21,676 bases of DNA from Microscillaceae bacterium (GCA_003483885.1 DMXI01000352.1:1-21676), one strand, 5' to 3'; positions 1 through 8,168 are shown, counted from the stretch's first letter. Made by a program: numbers and translations. The notes: generated from the sequence alone by a model not told the origin.

Positions 1-5
1 TTTTG

Positions 6-812
6 ATGGGATTTTTCAAAGGTCAGGCCCAAGAAAACCCCGAAGAAATTCAGCGTTATGAAGGCTATACTCCTATAGCCTGGTTTTATAACAAGTTTTG
101 GTCTAAACCTCTCGCCGATGTGGCAGTTCAAAACCTGAACAAAATTTTATTTCCCAGGCTTAAGCCAGCAGCCAAAGTGCTGGATTTGATGTGTGGCAAT
201 GGGCATGTTACCCAAGCTTTAAAAAACCGCGGATATAAACTTACCGGATTAGATGGGTCGGATGGTATGCTGAAGTTTGCCCAGCAAAATGCTCCTGGAA
301 TTCCTTTTATTTTGGAGGATGCCCGTACCTTTGACATGAAAAATGAGTTTGACGCAGTAGTTTGTATGAATGATGGCCTCAATCATATTTTGGAGTACAA
401 AGAACTAGTCATGGCTGCTCGCAAGGTATATGCTTCGGTCAAAAAAGGAGGTTATTTTGTATTTGATGTTAATCTGGAAGAGCGTTACAAGAGTATCTTG
501 AATGGCGACGTAAAAGGGGCCCAGGATTCTAGCTTTGCCTTTATCTATAATTACCGCTACAATGTAGAAACCCGCCTCGCCAACATTCAATTCAATATAT
601 TTATTCCTGGGGCACCGCCCAACAATGGCGTGTATGAGTCCTGGAAACGAGTAGATGTAAATATTGCTCAATATTGTTATCCTCACATTAAAATCATAGA
701 AGCCATGGAAACGGTAGGCTTCACGGTATTGAAAACCTACGATGGTCTCACGGATTTGAAAAGTGGAGGGTATAATAGGGGTAGGCGGTATTATGTCTGT
801 CAGAAAAAGTAA
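6..812 (+). CDS. class I SAM-dependent methyltransferase
   Basis: Predicted cytosolic methyltransferase with a Rossmann-type SAM-binding fold; the methyl acceptor is unknown. Numbering from the ATG at 6, the glycine-rich motif I is DLMCGNG at residues 60-66, the acidic residue that would bind the SAM ribose is D83 in GLDGSDGM, D105 lies in ILEDA, and a motif IV-like segment starts at D116 (FDAVVCMNDGLNHI). About 268 residues is a normal length for a stand-alone Methyltransf_25-type protein. A TTG codon directly precedes the ATG and the window begins here, so an upstream start cannot be excluded. The gene ends just before a bidirectional hairpin terminator. The family call is firm; the substrate is not visible. 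Confidence 0.85.
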   Translation: MGFFKGQAQENPEEIQRYEGYTPIAWFYNKFWSKPLADVAVQNLNKILFPRLKPAAKVLDLMCGNGHVTQALKNRGYKLTGLDGSDGMLKFAQQNAPGIPFILEDARTFDMKNEFDAVVCMNDGLNHILEYKELVMAARKVYASVKKGGYFVFDVNLEERYKSILNGDVKGAQDSSFAFIYNYRYNVETRLANIQFNIFIPGAPPNNGVYESWKRVDVNIAQYCYPHIKIIEAMETVGFTVLKTYDGLTDLKSGGYNRGRRYYVCQKK

Positions 813-830
813 ATAGGCTATCCCAAAAAG

Positions 831-866
831 AAGGGCGTGAAATGTAGATTTTACGCCCTTTGTTAT
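831..866. terminator. bidirectional rho-independent terminator
   Basis: A 12-bp stem (831-842 with 849-860, one G-T wobble) encloses a 6-nt loop. It is followed on the plus strand by a T-rich tract and preceded by an A-rich tract that reads as a T-tract on the minus strand. It sits between the convergent methyltransferase and OstA-like genes and can serve both. Confidence 0.8.
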
Positions 867-867
867 T

Positions 868-1221
868 TTATTCAATATAGATAGTGTCATCATTCACATA
901 AAAAAAGAAACGTTTGGGTTTGGCTCCATTACTTACTCTATTGATGACTTTGCCCTGAGTAGTAAACTTTGCAAGCCCTTCCACTATAATTTTACCCGTT
1001 TTTTTATTGTAGAATAATTGTTGTGCATTTCGAATCTTCACTTTAGCTGTTTCACAAGCTACATTTCCTGTCAGTTCTAATATCTCGTCCCCTTGGGCAT
1101 CTTCATACAGGATTCTTTTTTTGCTGGAAAAATTTGGATAATCTTTATTGGTTTGAGCCCACGTACTTTGGGCGGCCATAAGCACACAGCAAGCAAAAGC
1201 GTAAATCAAAAATCTTTTCAT
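868..1221 (-). CDS. small secreted protein with OstA/LptA-like segment
   Basis: Predicted exported protein of 117 residues. The N-terminus (MKRFLIYAFACCVLMAAQ, cleavage likely after the Ala-Gln near residue 23) is a typical Sec signal peptide. The mature part contains a pattern resembling the OstA/LptA beta-jellyroll repeat: an ELTGNV segment, then an 'A..l.Y..ktGkiivEG.akF' stretch (about residues 50-88). That fold is used in lipopolysaccharide transport and related periplasmic scaffolds, but LptA proteins are usually longer, so this would be a minimal one-domain version. The start is supported by the signal peptide and a near-perfect Bacteroidota promoter 33-63 nt upstream. It is a single-gene unit. 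The secretion call is firm; the OstA relationship is a motif-level inference. Confidence 0.7.
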   Translation of the reverse strand: MKRFLIYAFACCVLMAAQSTWAQTNKDYPNFSSKKRILYEDAQGDEILELTGNVACETAKVKIRNAQQLFYNKKTGKIIVEGLAKFTTQGKVINRVSNGAKPKRFFFYVNDDTIYIE

Positions 1222-1253
1222 GAATCGTTGGTTTAAAAATGGTAGACAATTAC

Positions 1254-1284
1254 CAAACGTAGTGAATGCGAGTTATATCTCAAA
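1254..1284 (-). promoter_or_regulatory. Bacteroidota-type promoter for the OstA-like gene
   Basis: Read on the minus strand: TTTG (1284-1281), exactly 19 nt, then TAcgTTTG (1261-1254). This is an exact match to the -33 TTTG / -7 TAnnTTTG consensus of Bacteroidota sigma-ABfr promoters, 33 nt before the ATG at 1221. Confidence 0.7.
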
Positions 1285-1355
1285 GAAGGTATAGGTTAGG
1301 CACAGGAAAATGAAAACTTGATAGTTTGGACAAATACATTCATCAGTAGAATCAA

Positions 1356-1387
1356 TTTGACAAATTTCTTTTTTCCAATAATCTTTG
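1356..1387 (+). promoter_or_regulatory. probable promoter for the ankyrin gene
   Basis: TTTG at 1356-1359, 19 nt, then TA at 1379-1380 followed by three bases and TTTG at 1384-1387. This is the Bacteroidota consensus with one extra base inside the -7 element. It lies 39 nt before the ATG at 1426. Confidence 0.5.
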
Positions 1388-1425
1388 TGAAAATCGCTAT
1401 AATATAAAACCGAATAAATAAAACT

Positions 1426-1902
1426 ATGAGCGTAAATACTGCCAATTTTTGGGATGCTGTGCGCAATGGTAACTTAGAAGTTATCAAGTCTTTTGTAGCA
1501 GCAAACCCTCAAGCCATTGATCAAAAAAATGAACGGGGCTTTACTCCACTGATTTTAGCCGCTTACTATAATCAACTAGAGGTCTTCAATTATTTTATCG
1601 CTCAGGGAGCTGATATCCATACACCCGATGCTATTGGTAATACGGCTTTGATGGGGGCTAGTTTTAAAGGATACATCGACATTATCCAAAAACTCATCAC
1701 CCTGGGGGCCGATGTGAATGTACGCAATAGCCAAGGAGCTACAGCTTTGATTTATGCGAGTACCTTTAACAAGCCCGAAATAGCGAAGTTGCTATTGGCA
1801 AATGGAGCAGATGCTACGATCAAAGATGGAGAAGGTAAAACCGCCCAAGACCACGCTAAAGCTCAAGGGTTATCCTGGGCCGAAGAGTTGTTTGTGTCAT
1901 AA
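1426..1902 (+). CDS. ankyrin-repeat protein
   Basis: Cytosolic protein of 158 residues built almost wholly of ankyrin repeats. A degenerate N-cap (FWDAVRNGNLEVIKSFV) is followed by three clear repeats with the G-TPL/TAL..A...G..e....Li..GAD pattern at about residues 37-68, 70-101 and 103-134, then a C-cap. There is no signal peptide or membrane segment. Such short bacterial ankyrin proteins act as protein-binding modules; the partner is not evident, as the flanking genes are unrelated single units. It has its own upstream promoter and a downstream terminator. The domain call is very secure; no specific function can be given. Confidence 0.9.
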   Translation: MSVNTANFWDAVRNGNLEVIKSFVAANPQAIDQKNERGFTPLILAAYYNQLEVFNYFIAQGADIHTPDAIGNTALMGASFKGYIDIIQKLITLGADVNVRNSQGATALIYASTFNKPEIAKLLLANGADATIKDGEGKTAQDHAKAQGLSWAEELFVS

Positions 1903-1931
1903 CACATAAGAGCATTTGTACATAAATTTTG

Positions 1932-1961
1932 GCTGTTCTTTAAACGAGAACAGCTTTTTTT
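1932..1961 (+). terminator. rho-independent terminator of the ankyrin gene
   Basis: Perfect 8-bp stem GCTGTTCT/AGAACAGC (1932-1939 with 1947-1954), 7-nt loop, followed immediately by seven T residues. It lies 30 nt after the stop codon. Confidence 0.9.
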
Positions 1962-2015
1962 GTATCTTACCTCTACCATCAATAACACATCTTCCAAAAC
2001 CAAATCATATAATCA

Positions 2016-2444
2016 ATGGCTGACAGTGGATACTCAGGGACACCTTTGGCAAAAAAACTAGGAATCAAAGCAGGGTTTCAAATGTATGGTTATCAATTGC
2101 CTGAAGCCTATTTTAATTGGTTCGAAACTTTACCTGATGATTTGCACCTGATCGACCAGGAAGCGCTTACGGATATAGAAGCTGATTCTTTAGATTGGGC
2201 ACATTTATTTTTTAAGGAACGACAATCCTTCGAGGAAATCTTTGCTGTGGTAAAAACAAAAATCAAGAAGAATGGCTCAATTTGGATTTCGTGGCCTAAA
2301 AAAGCCGCCAAGGTAAAAACAGATGTTGATCAGTTTGTGGTAAGAACCGTAGGGTTGGGTATTGGGCTGGTAGATGTAAAGGTCGCGTCAGTGAGCGATG
2401 TTTGGTCAGGAATGAAATTTATGTACCGAATAAAGGATAGATAA
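2016..2444 (+). CDS. DUF3052-family protein
   Basis: Cytosolic protein of 142 residues. It matches the pattern remembered for DUF3052: an N-terminal GYSGTPLAKKLGIKAG segment, a central WISWPKKAAKV segment and a C-terminal GLVDVKVASVSDVWSGMKFM block. The family has no established biochemical role that I know of. It is monocistronic: a terminator precedes it and a long bidirectional hairpin follows directly after the stop. No clear consensus promoter was found in the 54 nt upstream beyond a TTTG and a weak TA. Family assignment is from motif memory, without alignment. Confidence 0.75.
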   Translation: MADSGYSGTPLAKKLGIKAGFQMYGYQLPEAYFNWFETLPDDLHLIDQEALTDIEADSLDWAHLFFKERQSFEEIFAVVKTKIKKNGSIWISWPKKAAKVKTDVDQFVVRTVGLGIGLVDVKVASVSDVWSGMKFMYRIKDR

Positions 2445-2446
2445 AT

Positions 2447-2489
2447 AAAAACACTTGTTTAAAGTGCTTGGTTTTAAACAAGTGTTTTT
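2447..2489. terminator. bidirectional hairpin terminator
   Basis: Long, nearly perfect stem of about 16 bp (2448-2463 with 2473-2488; core ACACTTGTTTAAA) closing a 9-nt loop. It is flanked by A-rich and T-rich tracts, so it works on both strands. It separates the convergent DUF3052-type and CDGSH genes. Confidence 0.85.
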
Positions 2490-2499
2490 GGTAGTAAAA

Positions 2500-2739
2500 T
2501 TATAGTTTACTATGTGAGCCATCACAAAATGGTTGTCCAGCGGTGCTTTTACATCCACAGAAATAAACCGTTTTGGCCTCATCGAATGTTTGCATCACTG
2601 GCGTAAAGCTAGATCCTTTGTGGGCACCATCACAATAAGGTTGGTTGGCACTTTGACCACAACTGCACCAGAAATATTTTTTACCGGCTTCTACTTCTAC
2701 CGGATAGGGAGCTTTTTGAGCGATTTTAGGTTGATCCAT
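2500..2739 (-). CDS. double-CDGSH iron-sulfur protein
   Basis: Small soluble protein of 79 residues with two complete CDGSH motifs. The first has C25, C27, C36 and H40 (CSCGQSANQPYCDGAH). The second has C61, C63, C72 and H76 (CGCKSTAGQPFCDGSH). Each is expected to hold one 2Fe-2S cluster through three Cys and one His, the signature of the mitoNEET family. Two motifs in one chain resemble the Miner2/CISD3 arrangement, which does not need a membrane anchor, and none is present here. A redox or Fe-S-transfer role is inferred. It is monocistronic and shares a terminator with its convergent neighbour. Confidence 0.93.
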   Translation of the reverse strand: MDQPKIAQKAPYPVEVEAGKKYFWCSCGQSANQPYCDGAHKGSSFTPVMQTFDEAKTVYFCGCKSTAGQPFCDGSHSKL

Positions 2740-2815
2740 TGGTTTAAAGTTTTGTTATGTGTTTAACCTTATTTGCTAAACCAGAGGGTGGGGAAAATAG
2801 TTGTAGATACATTAA

Positions 2816-2887
2816 ATTTAGAATTAGATAAATTCTAAATAAGCCAGTGATTTTTGAAGGCTAATCTATGCCTTCAGGTGGGTTTTT
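2816..2887 (+). other. two tandem hairpins upstream of the acylase gene
   Basis: A perfect 10-bp inverted repeat (ATTTAGAATT 2816-2825 with 2831-2840, 5-nt loop) is followed 14 nt later by a 7-bp stem TGAAGGC/GCCTTCA (2855-2861 with 2870-2876, 8-nt loop) and then GGTGGGTTTTT. The second could be a weak terminator. The pair could be an attenuator, a small RNA end, or protein-binding sites. Confidence 0.4.
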
Positions 2888-2898
2888 CTAAGGCAATG

Positions 2899-2929
2899 TT
2901 GCAAAGCATTGAATAATGCTGTTATTTTG
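2899..2929 (+). promoter_or_regulatory. possible promoter for the acylase gene
   Basis: TTG at 2899-2901, 21 nt, then TAtTTTG at 2923-2929, one base shorter than the Bacteroidota -7 consensus. A small palindrome (GCATT gaat AATGC, 2906-2919) lies in the spacer. It is 60 nt before the ATG. Confidence 0.35.
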
Positions 2930-2988
2930 GAAAGTACCCTCATAATTAGTAGCAAAATACTTTAAAGCATCGTTGAAATTCATAGCGC

Positions 2989-5475
2989 ATGAAGTCAATA
3001 TTTCGTTTTTTGATTATTTTTTCCTTTACCTTGGTGTTGATCTACGTCCTCAACAATAAATTTGAAAATGCGCCCCAGCCGATTAATCAAATGCCACCTT
3101 TAGGCTCTTTTTTTAATCCTTTTGAAGGGTTTTGGAAAAACGCGGAATCTAAAGAACAACGAGAAAAAATTGAACTTCAGGTAACAGGCATCCGAGATAA
3201 AGTCGAAATAGTATTAGACGATCGACTGGTTCCTCATATTTTTGCTCAAAACAACCACGATTTATACCTGGCTCAGGGGTATGTAACAGCCAAATACCGT
3301 TTGTGGCAAATGGAGTTTCAAACGTATGCTGCCGCAGGTAGACTCTCAGAAATTTTAGGAAATGGGTTTGTGAAATTTGATCTTTATCAGCGTCGTATTG
3401 GGATGCTTTACGCCGCTGAAGCAGCCGCTGAGACAATGCTAGCCAACGAAACCACCCGGGAAATCGTTGAGGCCTATTGCAAAGGAGTAAACGCTTACAT
3501 CAATCAATTGAAGCCTGAAGATTATCCCCTTGAGTACAAGCTACTGCATTATAAACCTGAGGCTTGGACCCCGCTCAAATGTGCTTTGTTGCTTAAGTAC
3601 ATGTCTTATACTCTCTCTACGCGTAATGATGACATAGAAATGACCGCCATTTTGCAAAAGTATGGCAAGACAGTCGTAGACGAACTTTTCCCTAATTATC
3701 CTCAGCGACATGACCCGATTATTCCAGCGGGCACTAAATGGAATTTCAAAGATTTGAAAGTTCCTAAAGTTCCTAAAAAAATCGTGAGTGAAGAGTTGCA
3801 TAAGTTTTTGTTGGAAAAACGCCAGACCGAAAAAAAACAGCCTGGGATTGGCAGTAACAACTGGGCCATTAGCGGAGAAAAGTCAGCATCTGGGTATCCT
3901 ATATTATCCAATGATCCGCATCTTAATCTTAGCTTGCCTTCTATTTGGTTTGAGCTACAGTTGGTAAGTCCTGATGTAAATGTGTATGGTGTAAGCCTGC
4001 CAGGATCGCCTTGTGTCACCATTGGCTTCAACGAAAGGGTAAGTTGGGGGGTAACCAATGCGGCAGTAGACGTACTTGATTTTTACGAGATCAAATTTAA
4101 GGATAATACCCTTAAAGAATATTATTATGACGATAAATGGAAACCTACTACCTTAAGAGTGGATACCATTAAGGTGAAAAATAAACCAACCATTTACGAT
4201 TCAATTTATTTTACCCACCATGGGCCAGTAGTGCAGAAACCAAAAGAGCCTAATTTTTATGGTACTAAGGGGTTTACCAAGCCAGGGTTGGCTATGCGTT
4301 GGTTGGCGCACGAATCTTCTAATGAATTGTTGACCTTTTACAAGTTGAATCGTGCCAAAAACTATCGTGATTATCGCCGAGCTTTGAGAGGTTATTCTTC
4401 TCCTGCTCAAAACTTTATATTTGCCGATAACAACAAAGATATTGCAATTACACCCAATGGAAGAATTCCTTTGCGATGGAAAGAACAGGGGAAGTTTATT
4501 TTGGATGGATCTAATCCCGCTCATGATTGGCAAGGCTGGATACCTAACAAGCATAACCCTACCATAAAAAACCCAGCCCGAGGATTTGTAAGTTCAGCCA
4601 ATCAGTTTTCGGCAGACACCTTGTATCCTTACTATTTACACTGGAATTTTGCCACTTACGAGCGTGGAATGCGCATCAACGAACGTTTGGCCCAAATGCA
4701 AAAAGCAACACCAGATAGTTTGCGAGCTTTGCAAAATGATAACCTCAATTTGAGAGCGCGTGATCTGCTACCTACGATGCTGAAATACATCAAAGATGCT
4801 CAGCATACGGGCAACTATAAAAAAGCATTGGACTTGATCAAGCAATGGAAATACAATGAGGAAATCAAAGAAACGGGACCTACAATATTTGAGTTTTGGT
4901 GGCGCGCACTTTCTACCGCTATTTGGGAAGATGACTTTCCGCGGGATAGTATGATGATTTACCCCAAGGCTGATAAAACCGGGGATTTGATTTTACTTAA
5001 TGATTCTATCCCTTCTCGTTGGTTTGACGACGTACGTACCACTGATAAAAAAGAAACCCTCCCAGACCTTATCAATAGTAGTTTTAAAACTGCAGTGGAT
5101 CAATTGATTAAAAGACAGGGCACTGACTCCAAAAAATGGAACTGGGGAACCTATAAAAGAACTGATATACTTCATTTAACCCGGCGACGACTTACCCCAT
5201 TTGGGGTGCTAAACCTGGTCACTAATGGTAACCAGCGTATTGTGAATGCTACCGGCCGTAGAGCGGGACCTTCCTGGCGTATGGTGGTAGCCTTGGGCAA
5301 ACAACCCAAAGGGTATGGTATTTATCCAGGAGGCCAATCTGGAAATCCTGGCAGCTTTTTTTATGATAATTTTATTAAAGACTGGCAAAAAGGGAAGTTG
5401 GCTAAATTATTATACTTGCAAAATCCCAACGACAAGAATAAGCGATTAAAAACCCGCATGACGCTCATAAAGTAA
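2989..5475 (+). CDS. penicillin acylase family N-terminal nucleophile hydrolase
   Basis: Exported amidohydrolase of 828 residues, the usual size of the penicillin/AHL acylase family (PF01804). Residues 4-22 form a hydrophobic signal or anchor without a lipobox, so the enzyme should act in the periplasm. The alpha-chain segment HDLYLAQGYVTAKYRLWQMEF and the GRLSEILG motif are typical. The autocatalytic cleavage site is GSNNW, giving Ser289 as the new N-terminal nucleophile of the beta chain. N538 in SSANQ lies 249 residues later, matching the oxyanion-hole Asn (beta N241) of E. coli penicillin acylase. Family members cleave amide bonds of penicillins, acyl-homoserine lactones or other acyl amides; the substrate here cannot be read from sequence. 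It is monocistronic. Confidence 0.93.
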   Translation: MKSIFRFLIIFSFTLVLIYVLNNKFENAPQPINQMPPLGSFFNPFEGFWKNAESKEQREKIELQVTGIRDKVEIVLDDRLVPHIFAQNNHDLYLAQGYVTAKYRLWQMEFQTYAAAGRLSEILGNGFVKFDLYQRRIGMLYAAEAAAETMLANETTREIVEAYCKGVNAYINQLKPEDYPLEYKLLHYKPEAWTPLKCALLLKYMSYTLSTRNDDIEMTAILQKYGKTVVDELFPNYPQRHDPIIPAGTKWNFKDLKVPKVPKKIVSEELHKFLLEKRQTEKKQPGIGSNNWAISGEKSASGYPILSNDPHLNLSLPSIWFELQLVSPDVNVYGVSLPGSPCVTIGFNERVSWGVTNAAVDVLDFYEIKFKDNTLKEYYYDDKWKPTTLRVDTIKVKNKPTIYDSIYFTHHGPVVQKPKEPNFYGTKGFTKPGLAMRWLAHESSNELLTFYKLNRAKNYRDYRRALRGYSSPAQNFIFADNNKDIAITPNGRIPLRWKEQGKFILDGSNPAHDWQGWIPNKHNPTIKNPARGFVSSANQFSADTLYPYYLHWNFATYERGMRINERLAQMQKATPDSLRALQNDNLNLRARDLLPTMLKYIKDAQHTGNYKKALDLIKQWKYNEEIKETGPTIFEFWWRALSTAIWEDDFPRDSMMIYPKADKTGDLILLNDSIPSRWFDDVRTTDKKETLPDLINSSFKTAVDQLIKRQGTDSKKWNWGTYKRTDILHLTRRRLTPFGVLNLVTNGNQRIVNATGRRAGPSWRMVVALGKQPKGYGIYPGGQSGNPGSFFYDNFIKDWQKGKLAKLLYLQNPNDKNKRLKTRMTLIK

Positions 5476-5836
5476 CCTCGAAACCCCTGGTTATTTGAGA
5501 GTTTTACAAAAAAGACTTATTTTTAATATTAATTACGAGATGACACTCTTAACCACGGGAAAGTAAGGCTTTAACCCGCTACAATTAGGTTGTGTACTTG
5601 TTCTATACAAAATAGCATGAGTCCAACGTTCATTTAGGGAAGTATTAAACATGTTTTTTCAGAATTTTAAGAAATTATTTTGTTGAAGAGACTATACATT
5701 GATGTTTGTAGGAGAGTATTCAAGCAATTACTGCTCTTATAAACAAGCCATGTTTTGACAAAAAAATTATGCTTAGAATGAGTAAATCGTTGGCTCCTTC
5801 CCAAAGCCTGCATTCACAAAGCAAAAATTTAAGCAA
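5476..5836. other. intergenic region, no gene seen
   Basis: 361 nt, AT-rich, between the acylase and cyclase genes. No open frame of note, no strong hairpin terminator, and no exact TAnnTTTG element was found. TTTG at 5754-5757 with a poor TA element about 16-17 nt downstream is the best, weak, candidate promoter for the cyclase. Confidence 0.5.
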
Positions 5837-7540
5837 ATGAAAAATTATCTCGGTTATTTATGCTGTCTTATCATTATGTGTGGGGTCTCGTTTTCTTCGC
5901 TCGCTCAAGGAGAAGAAAAAGTAGAAGTAGAAGGATACGTAGTAGATAAAGACAATAAAGCCATTTTGGGGGTAGTAGTGCAAGATATGAGCGGAAGGGA
6001 AATTACCAAGACTGATTTCAGGGGATACTTCCATTTTCCATATCCCAAGGAAGCAACTAAATTTATTTCATTTCAGGTAAATCAGCCAGGTTTCCCCCCT
6101 TTTAAATTCCAATACTCAGGAAAAGCACTGAAACTGAAGCTCACCGATAAAGGATGGGAAGACATCACAAATGTTAAAAAAGCAGTAACCAACCCGCCAG
6201 TTAAAGTTGACACAGTTACCAAAGTAAGTGCAGATACCACTAAAAAAATATTAACCCAACCGATTACCAAACCCTCTAAGGAAACCGCTAAAACCGAGGC
6301 CAAGGAAGTAAAAATCAGAAAGCTTTCGGATGAGATAGAAAAACTAAACAACGATCTGGAAGAAAAAACCAAGCAATTGACCGATCTCAAGTCCTTGAAT
6401 GTCAAGAAAATAGATAGTTTACAAAATTACGTGCGATACCTGGAAAAGATTCTGGAAAACAACAAAGTAGAATATGAAAGGGTAGCTTCATTGTCGGGAA
6501 AAAAGACGGTACTGGAGAAGGACTTGGAAATAAAGATTTTAAAAATACGGAATAACCTGGCCGAAAAAGAAAAAGCATTAGCCAATGCCGAAAAGAAGTT
6601 AGCTCAGGAAACTGCCTTGCGGGAAAAAGAAAAAAGCCGACGTAATATATTGATTTTTAGCGTAATAGCTGTAGCGTTAATGATTATAGCCGGAGTGATG
6701 TATCGCAGTAGCCAGCGCCAGAAAAAGGCCAACGTCATGTTAAGTCAGAAAAACGACGAAATTATTAAACAGCGTGATATTATTACGGTAGAAAAGCAAA
6801 AGTCAGAGGGGTTATTACTCAATATTTTGCCCAAACAAGTGGCCGAAGAATACAAGGCCAAGGGTAAGGTAGATACTCGTAATTATGAAAGGGTATCGAT
6901 TATGTTTACCGATTTCAAAGGTTTTACAAAGATTTCAGAGAAAATGTCGCCTGAGCAAGTAGTAGAAGAGTTGAACCTGTGTTTTTCTACTTTTGACGAG
7001 ATTACTGACAAGTACCAAATCCAAAAAATCAAAACCATTGGGGATGCGTATATGTGTGCAGGAGGGATACCTGATCCTAATACTACCAACCCGGTAGATG
7101 TAGTATTGGCAGGGTTAGAAATCCAATATTTTATGAAGGTGCGTCGTGAAGAAAAACTCAAGCAAGGAGAAGATTACTGGCAATGTCGCTTAGGTGTAAA
7201 TACCGGAGATGCACTTTCCGCAGTGATTGGAAAAAGTAAGTTTACCTATGACATATGGAGTGATACCGTAAATACAGCCAACCGTATGGAAAACAGCGGA
7301 GAAGTAGGGAAGGTGAATGTAGGGCAAAACACTTATGAATTGATCAAAGACTTTTTTGAGTGTGAATATCGAGGAAAAATAGCCGCAAAGGGCAAAGGAG
7401 AAATCGATATGTATTTTGTACATCGCCTTAAGCCTGAATTTAGCGCTGATGATACTGGGGTAATACCCAACGAAACATACGATAAATTGCGTGAAGATAA
7501 GTTTTTGGGCGAATCCTCCTCTATAACTGAGACTCGTTAG
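5837..7540 (+). CDS. transmembrane class III adenylate cyclase with CarboxypepD-like sensor domain
   Basis: Predicted to make cAMP from ATP at the inner membrane. Order: signal peptide (1-24), a CarboxypepD_reg-like beta-sandwich (about 28-100, starting VEVEGYVVDKDNKAILGVVV), a Thr/Lys-rich linker, a coiled coil (about 150-265), one membrane helix (about 271-288), then a cytosolic cyclase domain (about 325-535). Metal ligands D359 (FTDFKGF) and D403 (TIGDAY) are present. K399 (KIKTIGD) and D472 (YDIWSD) are the adenine-selecting pair, and N479 and R483 complete the active site, so ATP rather than GTP is the expected substrate. The periplasmic part presumably senses a ligand or protein and signals through the coiled coil. 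The sensor architecture is unusual, as most cyclases in this group have TPR or 7TM sensors. Confidence 0.92.
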   Translation: MKNYLGYLCCLIIMCGVSFSSLAQGEEKVEVEGYVVDKDNKAILGVVVQDMSGREITKTDFRGYFHFPYPKEATKFISFQVNQPGFPPFKFQYSGKALKLKLTDKGWEDITNVKKAVTNPPVKVDTVTKVSADTTKKILTQPITKPSKETAKTEAKEVKIRKLSDEIEKLNNDLEEKTKQLTDLKSLNVKKIDSLQNYVRYLEKILENNKVEYERVASLSGKKTVLEKDLEIKILKIRNNLAEKEKALANAEKKLAQETALREKEKSRRNILIFSVIAVALMIIAGVMYRSSQRQKKANVMLSQKNDEIIKQRDIITVEKQKSEGLLLNILPKQVAEEYKAKGKVDTRNYERVSIMFTDFKGFTKISEKMSPEQVVEELNLCFSTFDEITDKYQIQKIKTIGDAYMCAGGIPDPNTTNPVDVVLAGLEIQYFMKVRREEKLKQGEDYWQCRLGVNTGDALSAVIGKSKFTYDIWSDTVNTANRMENSGEVGKVNVGQNTYELIKDFFECEYRGKIAAKGKGEIDMYFVHRLKPEFSADDTGVIPNETYDKLREDKFLGESSSITETR

Positions 7541-7561
7541 ATGTTAATTATCAGATAGTTT

Positions 7562-7604
7562 TATGGTTAAATTGTTTCGTGATAAACCAAACAATTTAAC
7601 CATA
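7562..7604. repeat. 16-bp perfect inverted repeat between convergent genes
   Basis: TATGGTTAAATTGTTT (7562-7577) pairs perfectly with 7589-7604 around an 11-nt loop. It lies between the convergent cyclase and GNAT genes. Neither side has a T-tract, so it is not a canonical terminator, though it may block transcription or stabilise RNA ends. Confidence 0.75.
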
Positions 7605-7634
7605 GAGCACTTGAACTATTGAAAGGTAAAGCTC

Positions 7635-8168
7635 CTAAACTGCGGTATACTCTGAGATAAGCATAGAAAAAACAATGAGCGAATAATAACCATCTTCTTT
7701 TTTTACGTGGTCTCGCAAAATGCCCTCTTTTTTAAAGCCTTCTGTTTCGTATAAATGAATGGCCCGCTGATTACCCTCCAAAGCATCTAACCACAATTTG
7801 TGGTATTCTAAGGTTTCAAAGCAGTATTTTTTTACCAATTGAATGGTTTCATGGCCAAAACCCTGGCCTTTTTTATTAATGACCATTCGGCGACATTCCA
7901 ATACTTGGTTGGGGTTTTCTAAACCGGCCAAAATCACAAAACCCAGTAGATCATCGCTGGCTTTATCCCAAATGGAGGCATGTATTTCATCTTTACTACC
8001 TAGTACTTGCCCGTGTCTTTGGTAAGAGTAGGGCGTTACATAAGGCTTGTTGTCACTATGAGTTTCCATACTCATAATTTTATAAATATCATTTTTCTGA
8101 GTCACTAAAAGCTTGAGGCGATCTGACTCTATAAGGGCGTTATCGGAGGTGGTGAGATTAGAAGTCAT
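7635..8168 (-). CDS. GNAT family N-acetyltransferase
   Basis: Cytosolic acetyl-CoA-dependent acetyltransferase of 177 residues, similar in layout to the RimJ/RimL/SpeG type (Acetyltransf_3). An N-terminal IESDRLKLLVTQ strand-turn opens the domain. The acetyl-CoA pyrophosphate loop is in RRMVINKKGQGFGHETI (Q-G-F-G core). The C-terminal block WLDALEGNQRAIHLYETEGF contains the classic N-x-x-A-I-x-L-Y-E-x-x-G-F signature of motif B. Substrate may be a protein N-terminus, polyamine or small amine; the sequence does not decide. It is a single gene, facing the cyclase. No consensus promoter was found in the sequence just upstream. Confidence 0.9.
   Translation of the reverse strand: MTSNLTTSDNALIESDRLKLLVTQKNDIYKIMSMETHSDNKPYVTPYSYQRHGQVLGSKDEIHASIWDKASDDLLGFVILAGLENPNQVLECRRMVINKKGQGFGHETIQLVKKYCFETLEYHKLWLDALEGNQRAIHLYETEGFKKEGILRDHVKKEDGYYSLIVFSMLISEYTAV

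Noticed and set aside
405..893. 162-codon open frame on the minus strand
   Set aside because: It is antisense to the methyltransferase, which has clear family motifs, and its own translation shows no recognisable domain.
1296..1487. 63-codon hydrophobic minus-strand frame
   Set aside because: It overlaps the promoter and start of the ankyrin gene; the hydrophobicity is explained by AT-rich intergenic DNA.
2533..2766. 77-codon plus-strand frame
   Set aside because: It is antisense to the CDGSH gene, whose two complete cluster motifs prove the minus-strand frame.
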